DNA from: Acholeplasmataceae bacterium
GTDB lineage: Bacteria; Bacillota_I; Bacilli_A; Acholeplasmatales; Acholeplasmataceae
Assembly: GCA_016934175.1 (NCBI GenBank)
Contig: JAFGTI010000105.1
Span: 1-17,553 of the forward strand
Direction of reading: 5' to 3'
DNA length: 17,553 bases
Each line of letters starts with the position of its first letter. Position 1 is the first letter of the stretch. Position numbers and translations under genes: made by a program. A model generated the notes under the pieces. The model saw nothing but the letters and a program-made list of their open reading frames with translations. It made no database searches and was not told the origin of the DNA. This document shows positions 6,428-13,768 of this stretch, one piece after another.

Positions 6428-6676
6428 ATGGCTGTTGATTTCGAAAAACTCATAAAAAATATGATAATGCCATTAGTCGTTAACCCAGATGATGTATTAG
6501 TTAAAATCTTATCCAATGATGAACAAAGCATTACTATTCAACTTTTAGTTAATGAAGCTGATTTAGGTCGTGTAATTGGAAAAGGCGGTAAAATCGCTAG
6601 TGCAATGCGTACAATTGTTTATGCAGGAGCTTCTAAAGAAGGCAAGCGAGTACAAATTGATATTGACTCATTTTAA
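6428..6676 (+). CDS. khpA: KH-domain RNA-binding protein KhpA
   Basis: A single type-II KH domain of 82 residues (YlqC in Bacillus). In Gram-positive bacteria KhpA pairs with KhpB/Jag and binds many mRNAs and small RNAs, with effects on cell elongation and division; KhpB is not in the window. The RNA-contacting GxxG loop is GRVIGKGGKIASAMRTIVYA, with GKGG at 51-54. A strong AAAGGGGG precedes the start. Position between rpsP and rimM is the classic one. It ends 11 nt before the chosen rimM start. Confidence 0.95.
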   Translation: MAVDFEKLIKNMIMPLVVNPDDVLVKILSNDEQSITIQLLVNEADLGRVIGKGGKIASAMRTIVYAGASKEGKRVQIDIDSF

Positions 6677-6687
6677 GGATGAACGCA

Positions 6688-7176
6688 ATGTATCAAATTG
6701 GTAAAATTACAAATACACATGGCATCAAGGGAGAGGTTAAAATCTACAATCTAAGTGATTTTAATCGTTTTTCTGTTGGTGCTAAAATATTTGTTATGAT
6801 GAAAGACAAAAGAGTTGATTTTGAGATTGAAAGAGTACGCTTTCAAGGTAACCTCTTAATTGTCAAATTAAAAGCATATGATAACATCAATGACATCTTA
6901 GTCTTTAAAGGCTTGGATGTTTATTCTGATCATAAACCTGAAAAAGAACTCGAAACTGATGATTTTCACTATCAAGATCTTTTAGATAAAGCAGTATATA
7001 CATCAGATGATGTTTTAGTGGGATATGTTCAAAGCATGATTCCAGTTCCTCAAGGGCACTTATTAGAAGTAGAAAAACTTGATGGTAAAAAAGTCCTTAT
7101 TCCCTTTGTTAAAGCTTTTGTGGGGGATATATTAGAGGATAGGATTATGATCACACCAATTGAGGGATTACTATGA
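6688..7176 (+). CDS. rimM: Ribosome maturation factor RimM
   Basis: Binds S19 and the 30S head to promote 16S maturation. The N-terminal RimM barrel holds MYQIGKITNTHGIKGEVK (1-18), followed by a PRC-barrel domain from about residue 92 (FHYQDLLDKAVYTSDDVLVGYV) and ending with HLLEVE, GKKVLIPFVKAFV. Two in-frame ATGs exist. The SD AAGGA (6675-6679) overlaps the first (6679) and lies 8 nt before the second (6688), so 6688 is preferred; the protein is then 162 residues and begins like its relatives. The end overlaps trmD by 4 nt (ATGA), coupling the two. Confidence 0.95.
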   Translation: MYQIGKITNTHGIKGEVKIYNLSDFNRFSVGAKIFVMMKDKRVDFEIERVRFQGNLLIVKLKAYDNINDILVFKGLDVYSDHKPEKELETDDFHYQDLLDKAVYTSDDVLVGYVQSMIPVPQGHLLEVEKLDGKKVLIPFVKAFVGDILEDRIMITPIEGLL

Positions 7177-7910
7177 TTATTGATATAATAACTATTTTTC
7201 CTGAATTTTTTGACACGTTTATTAATACATCAATTGTAAAAAGAGCAATTAATCAACAATTGGTAGAAATTAGATTACATCAGATAAGAGATTACAGTCA
7301 TAACAAACATAGAAATATTGATGATACGCCTTATGGTGGTGGTGTTGGTATGTTAATGACCTTCCCTCCGTTTTATGATATAATCGAAAAACTGAGAACA
7401 AAAGATTCAACTGTGATTTATTTATCACCACAAGGAAAACTATTTAATCAAAAAAAAGCAAAAAAATTAGCTAAATATAATCACTTAATACTGTTGTGTG
7501 GACATTATGAAGGTATTGATGCTAGAATTGAAGCTCTGATTGATATGGAATTATCGATTGGAGATTATGTATTGACGGGTGGAGAAATCCCAGCTATGAT
7601 TGTAGCAGATGCAGTGATTAGACTTATACCTGAAGTAATTCATGCTGATTCTTCAGAAGAAGATTCTTTGCAGAATGGATGGTTAAAATTTCCTCAATAT
7701 ACAAAACCGGAAATATATAAAGGACATCGTGTACCTGAAATTCTTTTATCTGGACATCATCAAAATATTGCTGATTGGCGATTAAATCAGCAGATAAAGA
7801 AAACATATGAAAAAAGACCGGATTTAATAAAGGGTATTCATATGACCGATGAAGAAAAAAACATCTTGAATAATATAAAATCAGCAAAAGAAAAAAAGAC
7901 TGCAAATTAG
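7173..7910 (+). CDS. trmD: tRNA (guanine-N1)-methyltransferase TrmD
   Basis: Makes m1G37 next to the anticodon of tRNAs reading CNN and related codons, which prevents +1 frameshifting. It is a trefoil-knot SPOUT enzyme that works as a dimer. Motifs in order: DDTPYGGGVGM (50-60), YLSPQGK (83-89), the knot with CGHYEGIDAR (109-118) and SIGDYVLTGGE (128-138), then Arg150 and Asp164, which match the catalytic R154/D169 pair of E. coli by alignment. The linker motif reads GWLKFPQYTKP, a little off the common GLL(D/E).PhYTRP. The length of 245 residues is normal. It starts inside the rimM stop. In most Bacilli rplS follows directly, but here an LtaS-type gene comes next after 26 nt. Confidence 0.97.
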   Translation: MIIDIITIFPEFFDTFINTSIVKRAINQQLVEIRLHQIRDYSHNKHRNIDDTPYGGGVGMLMTFPPFYDIIEKLRTKDSTVIYLSPQGKLFNQKKAKKLAKYNHLILLCGHYEGIDARIEALIDMELSIGDYVLTGGEIPAMIVADAVIRLIPEVIHADSSEEDSLQNGWLKFPQYTKPEIYKGHRVPEILLSGHHQNIADWRLNQQIKKTYEKRPDLIKGIHMTDEEKNILNNIKSAKEKKTAN

Positions 7911-7936
7911 ATCATAAAGGAAAGGAAAACTTAGAG

Positions 7937-9787
7937 ATGAAAACGATAAATCAACTAGCAAAATCAAGCAAAATCATTGAATTTATAATAGTTTCTTTGA
8001 TTATTTTTTCCTTTGATTTCATTTTTATGATTCGCTATGGCTTTCAATTTTCTTTTGTACATATACTTATTGCGTTTTTTAACATATCACTCGTGATATC
8101 AGTTATCACGTTTATTAAGCATAATAAATTAAGATATATTGCATATTTTGTTTATATAATTATTATGTTTGCTTTCTTTTTAACAGATAGCACATTGTAT
8201 TTTTATAAACGCGATGTCACTTCATTTGCTATGCTTTTAGAGTCTTTGCAAGATACGATGGAAATTGGTTTAAAATATAACCCGCTTGCAACTTATGGTA
8301 GTGTGATTTGGATATTAATTATTAGTTTTGTAGTTTTCAGTTTAATTATTCTAAATAAGATTGTTAATATCAATCAAATTCAGACTTCAAGGCATTATGC
8401 AAAAAGATTAGCCTTATTAATGGTAACTTTTTTAGGTTTGTTTTTAAGCCCATTTACATTGAACGCTGAAAATGCACTCACATTTAAAACACCTGCCGAT
8501 AAAAATTTATTTGTTCAAAAATTTGGATCAACTACTTATCATATGAAAGATATTGCAACTTTTGCGAATAATTCAATTCGTCCAATTCTATTCAGTCAAG
8601 AATATATTGATCAAATTGAAAGCAATTTCGATCCTACACCTGGTGAGCAATCATCACTTTATGGCTCACTTACAGGTAGAAATATTATTTTGATTCAATG
8701 TGAGACATGCGAAGAGTATGCTTACTCAAGAACCTATACGCCCAATTATTATCGTTTATATGATGAAGGTATTCACTTTGATAACTTTTATTCCGCAGCT
8801 AAAAGTAATTATACTTATGATGCTGAGCTTAAAGCATTGACATCAATGATGTACTTTCAAGCTGATAATTTCATGTATTCATATGGTGAAAATCAATTTA
8901 ATAATGCATTACCATATATCTTAGCAGAAAATGGATATTCAGCTAATGCTTTTCATAATTATGAAGGAATTTTCTTCAATAGAAATGTTATTTATCCAAA
9001 TATGGGGTTTGAACATTTTTATGCTGATGAGTCACTACCAGTGACAGCAGATGCATACCTACCTTTGGACTCAGTTATGTTTGATGCTTTTAAGGATTTG
9101 ATAGTTCCAGTTCAAGATCATCCGTTTTTCAGTTTTGTGATTACTGTAACTCCACATGGGCCTCATAAGAAATATCGTGATGAACTATCGATATATTATG
9201 ATCAATTGGCTTTAGATCCACTTTATGCTGATGCATCAATTGAGTTATTGACGCTTATGGCTGCACAAATGGATTTTGATTATGGATTGGGCATCTTATT
9301 GGATGATTTAGAAACAAAAGATCTTTTAGATGAAACGATTATCATGATATATAGTGATCATAAAAACTATTCTGATTACCAGATGACAGAGGACCTTACT
9401 CCAAATAGTGATATACCTTTTGAAATCGAAAAAGTACCATTTCTTATCTATGATCAATCTTTAGGATCTGGAACTTCAACTCTGATTACTTCACAATATG
9501 ATATCACACCAACATTGTTTGATTTATTAGGTATATCTTATATCCAATATTATTATTATGGACAAAGTATGTTTTTAGATGAACGCAAAGATTCTCCTAT
9601 TATATTTTCATATACAAGTTGGATGAGCTATGAAAATGTTGTCATGTTTGATCAAATTGAATCGGGTAATGATGATCCAGAAGATTATCTAACTAAAAAA
9701 CAATTTATTTATGATACAATCGATCGATTTGAAAAGATGTTTCAAACTGATTATTTCAAAGATAAAACAACATATATACCAAATTAA
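7937..9787 (+). CDS. ltaS: LtaS-type membrane glycerophosphotransferase (sulfatase fold)
   Basis: A polytopic membrane enzyme of the lipoteichoic acid synthase family, which takes glycerol phosphate from phosphatidylglycerol, puts it on a glycolipid or polymer, and leaves diacylglycerol. Five hydrophobic segments (about 14-32, 38-60, 67-88, 120-140, 157-175) lead into an external sulfatase-fold domain. The catalytic set looks complete: Glu256 (LIQCETCEE), nucleophile Thr293 (SNYTYDAE), His407 (TPHGP) and Asp474-His475 (YSDHKNY), plus ITPTLFDLLG (523-532) near the end of the domain. Cys255 and Cys258 flanking Glu256 are unusual. The length of 616 fits the family. Whether it builds a polymer, primes one or decorates a glycolipid cannot be told, so the symbol marks the family. 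AAAGGAAAGGA precedes the start. The position inside the trmD-rplS cluster is atypical. Confidence 0.82.
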   Translation: MKTINQLAKSSKIIEFIIVSLIIFSFDFIFMIRYGFQFSFVHILIAFFNISLVISVITFIKHNKLRYIAYFVYIIIMFAFFLTDSTLYFYKRDVTSFAMLLESLQDTMEIGLKYNPLATYGSVIWILIISFVVFSLIILNKIVNINQIQTSRHYAKRLALLMVTFLGLFLSPFTLNAENALTFKTPADKNLFVQKFGSTTYHMKDIATFANNSIRPILFSQEYIDQIESNFDPTPGEQSSLYGSLTGRNIILIQCETCEEYAYSRTYTPNYYRLYDEGIHFDNFYSAAKSNYTYDAELKALTSMMYFQADNFMYSYGENQFNNALPYILAENGYSANAFHNYEGIFFNRNVIYPNMGFEHFYADESLPVTADAYLPLDSVMFDAFKDLIVPVQDHPFFSFVITVTPHGPHKKYRDELSIYYDQLALDPLYADASIELLTLMAAQMDFDYGLGILLDDLETKDLLDETIIMIYSDHKNYSDYQMTEDLTPNSDIPFEIEKVPFLIYDQSLGSGTSTLITSQYDITPTLFDLLGISYIQYYYYGQSMFLDERKDSPIIFSYTSWMSYENVVMFDQIESGNDDPEDYLTKKQFIYDTIDRFEKMFQTDYFKDKTTYIPN

Positions 9788-9800
9788 TATGATTTATCAT

Positions 9801-9841
9801 CAAAGTTTATATAAACCTGTTGCAAGTTTTATATAACTTTG
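9801..9841. repeat. Imperfect inverted repeat around the rplS -35
   Basis: CAAAGTTTATATAAA (from 9801) and TTTTATATAACTTTG (to 9841) are near-perfect reverse complements with one bulged base, with the rplS -35 in the loop between them. The left arm contains a perfect 12-bp palindrome GTTTATATAAAC (9805-9816). It lacks a following T tract, so it is not a good terminator. It may be an operator or simply an AT-rich upstream element. Confidence 0.5.
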
Positions 9842-9848
9842 TTATAAT
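9820..9848 (+). promoter_or_regulatory. rplS promoter (sigma-A type)
   Basis: TTGCAA (9820-9825) and a perfect TATAAT (9843-9848) are spaced 17 bp. Transcription would begin near 9855. This gives rplS its own transcript in addition to any read-through from ltaS. Confidence 0.82.
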
Positions 9849-9854
9849 AATAAA

Positions 9855-9925
9855 GCCGTAACAAATTAGCACAATGGTCCGCTGTCAAAGAACATGAACA
9901 TTGGAAGAAAGAGAGTGAGTCGAAC
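9855..9925 (+). ncRNA. Probable L19 leader RNA (rplS 5' region)
   Basis: The 71-nt leader of rplS contains a stem CAATG (9872-9876) with CATTG (9899-9903), enclosing an inner TGT/ACA pairing. Low-GC Gram-positive bacteria are known to carry an L19 leader here, thought to mediate autoregulation by L19. The match is by position and simple pairing; a covariance search would decide. The SD before rplS (GAGAGTGAG) is weak. Confidence 0.5.
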
Positions 9926-10282
9926 ATGTCAAGATTAAAAGGGCAAGCGCTGATTGAAGCGATCACCAGTTCTTACATCAAGGAAGTTCCTACTTTCAAT
10001 TCTGGCGATACTGTCAAAGTATATGTCAAGATTAAAGAAGGAAACCGTGAACGTTTACAGTTATTTGAAGGTCTAGTCATTAAGAGACAAGGCGGAGGCA
10101 TTTCTGAAACATTTACAGTCCGTAAGGTATCTTACGGTATCGGTGTAGAACGTACTTTCCCAGTGCATTCACCATCAATTGATCATATTGATGTTGCACG
10201 CAGAGGTAAGGTTAGACGCGCGAAGTTAAATTATATTCGCACATTGTCAGCAAAAGCAGCAAGAATCAAAGAAAAACGATAA
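9926..10282 (+). CDS. rplS: 50S ribosomal protein L19
   Basis: L19 sits at the interface of the 30S and 50S subunits. The 118-residue protein has the standard pattern: FNSGDTVKVYVKIKEGNRERLQLFEGLVI, then GGGISETFTVRKVSYGIGVERTFPVHSPSIDHIDVARRGKVRRAKLNYIR and a basic end. It closes the rpsP-trmD group, but has its own promoter and leader and is separated from trmD by ltaS. A strong terminator follows at once. Its base use is a little richer in GC than its neighbours, as expected for a highly expressed ribosomal gene. Confidence 0.98.
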   Translation: MSRLKGQALIEAITSSYIKEVPTFNSGDTVKVYVKIKEGNRERLQLFEGLVIKRQGGGISETFTVRKVSYGIGVERTFPVHSPSIDHIDVARRGKVRRAKLNYIRTLSAKAARIKEKR

Positions 10283-10288
10283 GTTTGG

Positions 10289-10318
10289 TAAAGAGGCCTC
10301 GGCCTCTTTATTTTTTTT
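10289..10318 (+). terminator. Rho-independent terminator after rplS
   Basis: A 9-bp stem (10289-10297 with 10302-10310), GC-rich in its upper half, with a 4-nt CTCG loop and eight T residues (10311-10318). It lies 7 nt after the rplS stop and separates the ribosomal group from ccpA. Confidence 0.96.
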
Positions 10319-10326
10319 GTAAGCGA

Positions 10327-10342
10327 ATGAAAATATTTTCAT
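10327..10342. promoter_or_regulatory. 16-bp perfect palindrome upstream of the ccpA promoter
   Basis: ATGAAAATATTTTCAT is a perfect 16-bp dyad ending 7 bp before the ccpA -35. Its inner 14 bases fit the outer arms of a cre box (TGWAAN..NTNWCA) but have TA in place of the central CG. It is a possible second CcpA-family operator. Confidence 0.45.
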
Positions 10343-10349
10343 CTTTTAC

Positions 10350-10378
10350 TTGAAAGCCTTTACATGAAATGATATAAT
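10350..10378 (+). promoter_or_regulatory. ccpA promoter (extended -10, sigma-A type)
   Basis: TTGAAA (10350-10355) and a perfect TATAAT (10373-10378) are spaced 17 bp, and TGA precedes the -10, making an extended -10. Transcription should begin near 10385, about 27 nt before the start codon. Confidence 0.88.
10351..10364. promoter_or_regulatory. cre-like operator inside the ccpA promoter
   Basis: TGAAAGCCTTTACA matches the Bacillus cre consensus TGWAANCGNTNWCA at every defined position except the second base of the central CG. It overlaps the -35 and lies in the spacer, a position that would block RNA polymerase if CcpA bound, so it suggests autorepression. Confidence 0.5.
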
Positions 10379-10411
10379 TATTCCATAATGAAAAGGTTTA
10401 GAGGTGATTTC

Positions 10412-11407
10412 ATGAGTAATGCTACAATTTATGATGTTGCTGGTGCTGCCGGTGTTTCACTTGCGACAGTATCACGTGTTCTCAACAATCCTGAAAAGGT
10501 TAAAGAAGAGACAAGACAACGAGTTCTAAAGGTTATTAAAGAACTTGGTTATCGTCCTAATGTCATCGCTAGGGGACTTGCAAGTAGAAAGACAACTACT
10601 GTAGGTGTCGTTATTTCAGATATTACTAGAGCCTCAGTTGCTGAAATGCTCGGAGGGATTAGTGATATTGCCCAAAATTATAAATATTCAATTAAGCTTT
10701 TTTCAATTCGTGAAGATATGGATATTATGGATACATTGCATGATATCGTTGCTGAACAAGTCGATGGTGTTCTTTATTTAAATGATGAATTATCCGAAGA
10801 TAGTGTCGATGATATTAAAAAAATGTTCAATAGCAATGGTATTCCATTTGTTTTTGCTAACGTTGTTTCAGATGATCCAGATGTACCAACAGTATCTATA
10901 GATTATGAAAAAGCTGGATATGAGATTACACAAATTATGTTGACAGATGAACGCAAGCATGTGTATCTACTTTCAACAGCAAGACGTTATTCGGTCAACG
11001 ATAAAAAAGAAGCTGGATATACGCGAGCAATGGAAGAAGCAGGATTAGAATCCAAGATTTTTAGAACAAGTGGTGATACAAATATTAATCGTCAACACTT
11101 TTCAACTTTCTTTAGTGATAAGAAAATTGATGGTGCAATTGGAGTAAGGGACTCGATTGCGGTTTCATTCATGAATATTGCAAGAGATAATGGTAGAGTA
11201 GTACCTAAAGATTTAGCTATAGCAGGCTTCCAAAATACAAAATATGCTTTATTATCAAGACCAACATTGACATCTATCGATATTCCAGTATATGATATAG
11301 GTGCTGTATCAATGAGATTGCTAACAAAATTAATGAATCAAAAAGATGTCGATAATATTCGTATTATCCTGCCTCACTATATTGTTAAAAGACAATCAAC
11401 CAAGTAA
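10412..11407 (+). CDS. ccpA: Catabolite control protein A (LacI/GalR family)
   Basis: Global carbon regulator that binds cre sites as a dimer together with Ser46-phosphorylated HPr. The N-terminal HTH (ATIYDVAGAAGVSLATVSRVLNN, residues 4-26) and hinge helix (ARGLASRK, 53-60) are near canonical, followed by the periplasmic-binding-like core. The C-terminal stretch YDIGAVSMRLLTKLMNQ to the end QSTK is close to Bacillus CcpA; Asp295 and Arg302 align with residues of B. megaterium CcpA (296, 303) that contact HPr. The middle of the core is more divergent. I start at 10412 because AGAGGTG lies 5 nt upstream; an in-frame ATG at 10388 sits at the predicted transcription start. There is no terminator after the stop, so transcripts may continue into the tyrS T-box. 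Confidence 0.88.
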   Translation: MSNATIYDVAGAAGVSLATVSRVLNNPEKVKEETRQRVLKVIKELGYRPNVIARGLASRKTTTVGVVISDITRASVAEMLGGISDIAQNYKYSIKLFSIREDMDIMDTLHDIVAEQVDGVLYLNDELSEDSVDDIKKMFNSNGIPFVFANVVSDDPDVPTVSIDYEKAGYEITQIMLTDERKHVYLLSTARRYSVNDKKEAGYTRAMEEAGLESKIFRTSGDTNINRQHFSTFFSDKKIDGAIGVRDSIAVSFMNIARDNGRVVPKDLAIAGFQNTKYALLSRPTLTSIDIPVYDIGAVSMRLLTKLMNQKDVDNIRIILPHYIVKRQSTK

Positions 11408-11414
11408 ATCGATC

Positions 11415-11602
11415 GAAGATATAAAAATAAGTAGAGAATTGTATACCTAGAATAGAGACTTCATGACGGTGGAAAATGAAGAGAAAACAAAGCTCGAAAT
11501 ACATTTATGGAGATCACTGTTTTATGAGTGCTAGCTATGCTAGAACTAAGGTGGTACCGCGAATTATTTCGTCCTTAGAGTTTCTAAGGGCGATTTTTAT
11601 TT
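11415..11602 (+). ncRNA. Tyrosine-specific T-box riboswitch (with its terminator)
   Basis: The leader senses uncharged tRNA-Tyr and permits read-through into tyrS. Stem I holds the AGUA motif (11430-11433) opposite the specifier UAC (11500-11502, in GAAATACA), flanked by GAG/CTC (11434-11436 with 11493-11495) and ATAAA/TTTAT (11421-11425 with 11504-11508). The T-box AAGGTGGTACCGCG lies at 11548-11561; its UGGU pairs with an ACCA tRNA end, right for Tyr (discriminator A). The terminator is a 10-bp stem (11570-11579 with 11583-11592) followed by a T-rich tail to 11602. The 5' boundary is approximate, and I could not identify a convincing promoter. Confidence 0.93.
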
Positions 11603-11620
11603 AAAAACGGAGGATGAATT

Positions 11621-12865
11621 ATGAAATTGTATGATGAATTATTATGGCGTGGGTTAATCAAAGATGTAAGCAATGAAGAAAAAGCTAGCCAATTATTAAA
11701 TAATGAGCAAGTTAAATTTTATTGTGGTTTTGATCCTACTGGAGAATCTCTGACAGTGGGTCACTTAGTGCAAGTTGTACGCATGATGCTATTACAGAAA
11801 TATGGGCACACACCCATAGTTTTAATCGGAGGAGCAACGGGATTAATTGGAGATCCGAGACAAACGAGTGAAAGAAAACTTTTAACTTTGGAAGAATCCT
11901 TGCTCAATGCAGAGAAAATTAAAACACAGTTGAGCCAATTTATTAATCCAGAACATGCAATCTTTGTTAATAACTATGATTGGATAAAAGATATTGATAT
12001 GATTTCTTTTTTAAGAGATTATGGTAAACATTTTTCAATTAATTATATGCTAGCTAAAGATACCGTTCAAAAAAGATTAGAAATTGGTATTTCCTATACT
12101 GAATTTTCATATATGTTAATTCAAGCGATTGATTTTCTTCATTTATATAAAACAGAGAATTGTAAATTACAATTCGGAGGTTCTGATCAATGGGGAAACA
12201 TAACATCTGGTTTAGAGCTTATTAGAAAGATTGAAGGCGATCAAAACGAAGCAGTTGGAATGAGTTCGCCTTTGTTACTAAAAGCAGATGGTTCCAAATT
12301 TGGGAAAAGCGAATCTGGAGCTCTCTGGTTAGACGAAAATTTGACGTCACCCTATGAAATATATCAATACTTTTTAAATGCATCTGATGCTGATGTTGAA
12401 AACTACTTAAAAATGTTAACACTCTTATCAAAAGAAGAGATTGAAAGCTTAGTGAAGAAGTCTATCGAGCAACCAGAATTAAGAGAAGCTCAAAAAAGAC
12501 TTGCATTTGAAATAGTTAAACTTGTACATAGCGAAGAAGCCCTAAATGAGGCTATTAAAGTCACTGAATCATTGTTTTCAGGTGATTTTAGCGAGCTAAG
12601 CATCAATGGGTGCAAGATGCTATCAAAGACCTTAGAATCAATAATCATCACAGAACCGAAGTCTATATTAGATGTATTAGTGGAAACGAATCTTGCTTCT
12701 TCAAAAAGAGAGGCCAGAACATTTATTCAAAGTGGAGCTATTAGTCTAAATGATCAAAAGGTTATGAATCTTGAATATATTGTTTCCAAAGAAAATGCAC
12801 TTTTTAACACGTATATTATTGCCAAACGAGGTAAGAAAAAATATGCGATGATTACTATCGATTAA
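11621..12865 (+). CDS. tyrS: Tyrosyl-tRNA synthetase
   Basis: Class I synthetase that charges tRNA-Tyr. The Rossmann core starts FYCGFDPTGESLTVGHLV (33-50), followed by GGATGLIGDP (70-79), SYTEFSYMLIQAIDFL (158-173), QFGGSDQWGNITSG (184-197) and the KFGKS loop (226-230). A C-terminal S4-like RNA-binding domain is at about 348-390 (LVETNLASSKREARTFIQSGAISLN). The numbering lines up with Geobacillus TyrRS through Thr40 and His48, but the first His of the HIGH motif (His45) is Thr here. The 414-residue length is normal and the CGGAGG SD is strong. Expression is gated by the tyrosine T-box directly upstream. A lipid kinase gene follows after 9 nt and should be under the same control. Confidence 0.97.
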   Translation: MKLYDELLWRGLIKDVSNEEKASQLLNNEQVKFYCGFDPTGESLTVGHLVQVVRMMLLQKYGHTPIVLIGGATGLIGDPRQTSERKLLTLEESLLNAEKIKTQLSQFINPEHAIFVNNYDWIKDIDMISFLRDYGKHFSINYMLAKDTVQKRLEIGISYTEFSYMLIQAIDFLHLYKTENCKLQFGGSDQWGNITSGLELIRKIEGDQNEAVGMSSPLLLKADGSKFGKSESGALWLDENLTSPYEIYQYFLNASDADVENYLKMLTLLSKEEIESLVKKSIEQPELREAQKRLAFEIVKLVHSEEALNEAIKVTESLFSGDFSELSINGCKMLSKTLESIIITEPKSILDVLVETNLASSKREARTFIQSGAISLNDQKVMNLEYIVSKENALFNTYIIAKRGKKKYAMITID

Positions 12866-12874
12866 GGAGAAAAG

Positions 12875-13717
12875 ATGGATATATTACTTTATAACCCTCT
12901 TTCTAGAAATGGAAAGAATGAAAAATTTATTCAAAAGGTGGTCAATCATTTACAAAAAGATGGTAATACTGTCGTAAGTTATAACATCTTAGCAATTGAT
13001 GATGTGGAAAAATTTGCAAGTAATTGTACAAAGGATGACCGTATTATTATTGTTGGTGGTGACGGTACTATCAATAGACTTGCTAATAGACTTTATAATT
13101 TTGATTTTCAACAAGATTTATTTATGTATCAAGCAGGGACGGGCAATGATTTTGCCAGAAGCTTAAAAACAAAACTCAAAGTGGTTCCAATTAAGCCATA
13201 TATTAAAAAATTACCTGTTGTTCGTTATCAGGATACGTTTAGATATTTCTTAAATGGTGCTGGTGCTGGTTTAGATGGTTATATTGGACATTTAGTCAAT
13301 ACTTCAAAGTACAAAAAAAATAAGTTGAACTATTTTAGACATGCTTTCGAAGGCTTTGCTAAATTTAAACCAATTTCAGCTGAAATCACTATTGATGGTA
13401 AAACATGGAGAGAAGAAAAAGTTTGGTTGGCATCGATAATGAATGGACCCTATTTTGGAGGCGGAATGAAAGTTGCACCTCATGCTGAGCGTACAAAAAA
13501 TGATATCCATCTTGTAGTATTAAAAGACATACCAAAATGGTTACTTGTCATCATCTTCCCAACGATCTATTTTGGATGGCATCTCATTTTCAAATCTTTT
13601 GTTAAAGTGCATGTAGGAAAAGAAGTTGAACTTCATTTTGATAAACCAACCTATTTACAAATTGATGGAGATGTAGAATATCCAATCAGTCAATTTAGTG
13701 CAAAAGCATTTGAATAG
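12875..13717 (+). CDS. Diacylglycerol kinase family lipid kinase (DgkB/YegS-like)
   Basis: A soluble, probably membrane-associated kinase with the DAGK catalytic fold. It probably phosphorylates diacylglycerol to phosphatidic acid, as Bacillus DgkB does, although the family also includes enzymes for other lipids. The nucleotide loop GGDGTINRL (61-69) and GTGNDFARSL (88-97) are intact, followed by GAGAGLDGYIGHLV (128-141), NGPYFGGGMKVAPHA (190-204) and the late LQIDGD (261-266). The length of 280 residues is slightly short of the usual 300. The SD AAGGAGA overlaps the tyrS stop, 9 nt before the start, so it is cotranscribed with tyrS. A diacylglycerol-recycling job would pair logically with the LtaS-type enzyme in this window. 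Confidence 0.87.
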   Translation: MDILLYNPLSRNGKNEKFIQKVVNHLQKDGNTVVSYNILAIDDVEKFASNCTKDDRIIIVGGDGTINRLANRLYNFDFQQDLFMYQAGTGNDFARSLKTKLKVVPIKPYIKKLPVVRYQDTFRYFLNGAGAGLDGYIGHLVNTSKYKKNKLNYFRHAFEGFAKFKPISAEITIDGKTWREEKVWLASIMNGPYFGGGMKVAPHAERTKNDIHLVVLKDIPKWLLVIIFPTIYFGWHLIFKSFVKVHVGKEVELHFDKPTYLQIDGDVEYPISQFSAKAFE

Positions 13718-13768
13718 ACCTTGTTGAAAATTGAATTAGTGAATTTGGAGAATATATGAACAAAAATA

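Noticed and set aside
6679..6687. ATG at 6679 as the rimM start
   Set aside because: The SD AAGGA overlaps this ATG, leaving no spacing; the ATG at 6688 is 8 nt away and gives a family-like N-terminus.
7624..7905. Open frame of 93 codons on the minus strand
   Set aside because: It lies wholly within trmD, has no recognisable motif and no clear ribosome site.
11420..11425. TATAAA as the tyrS -10
   Set aside because: These bases are needed for the lower part of T-box stem I (pairing with 11504-11508), and no -35 lies at the right distance.
11540..11592. A tRNA-like segment before tyrS
   Set aside because: The GGTGGTACC stretch is the T-box motif itself; no cloverleaf or anticodon arm can be formed.
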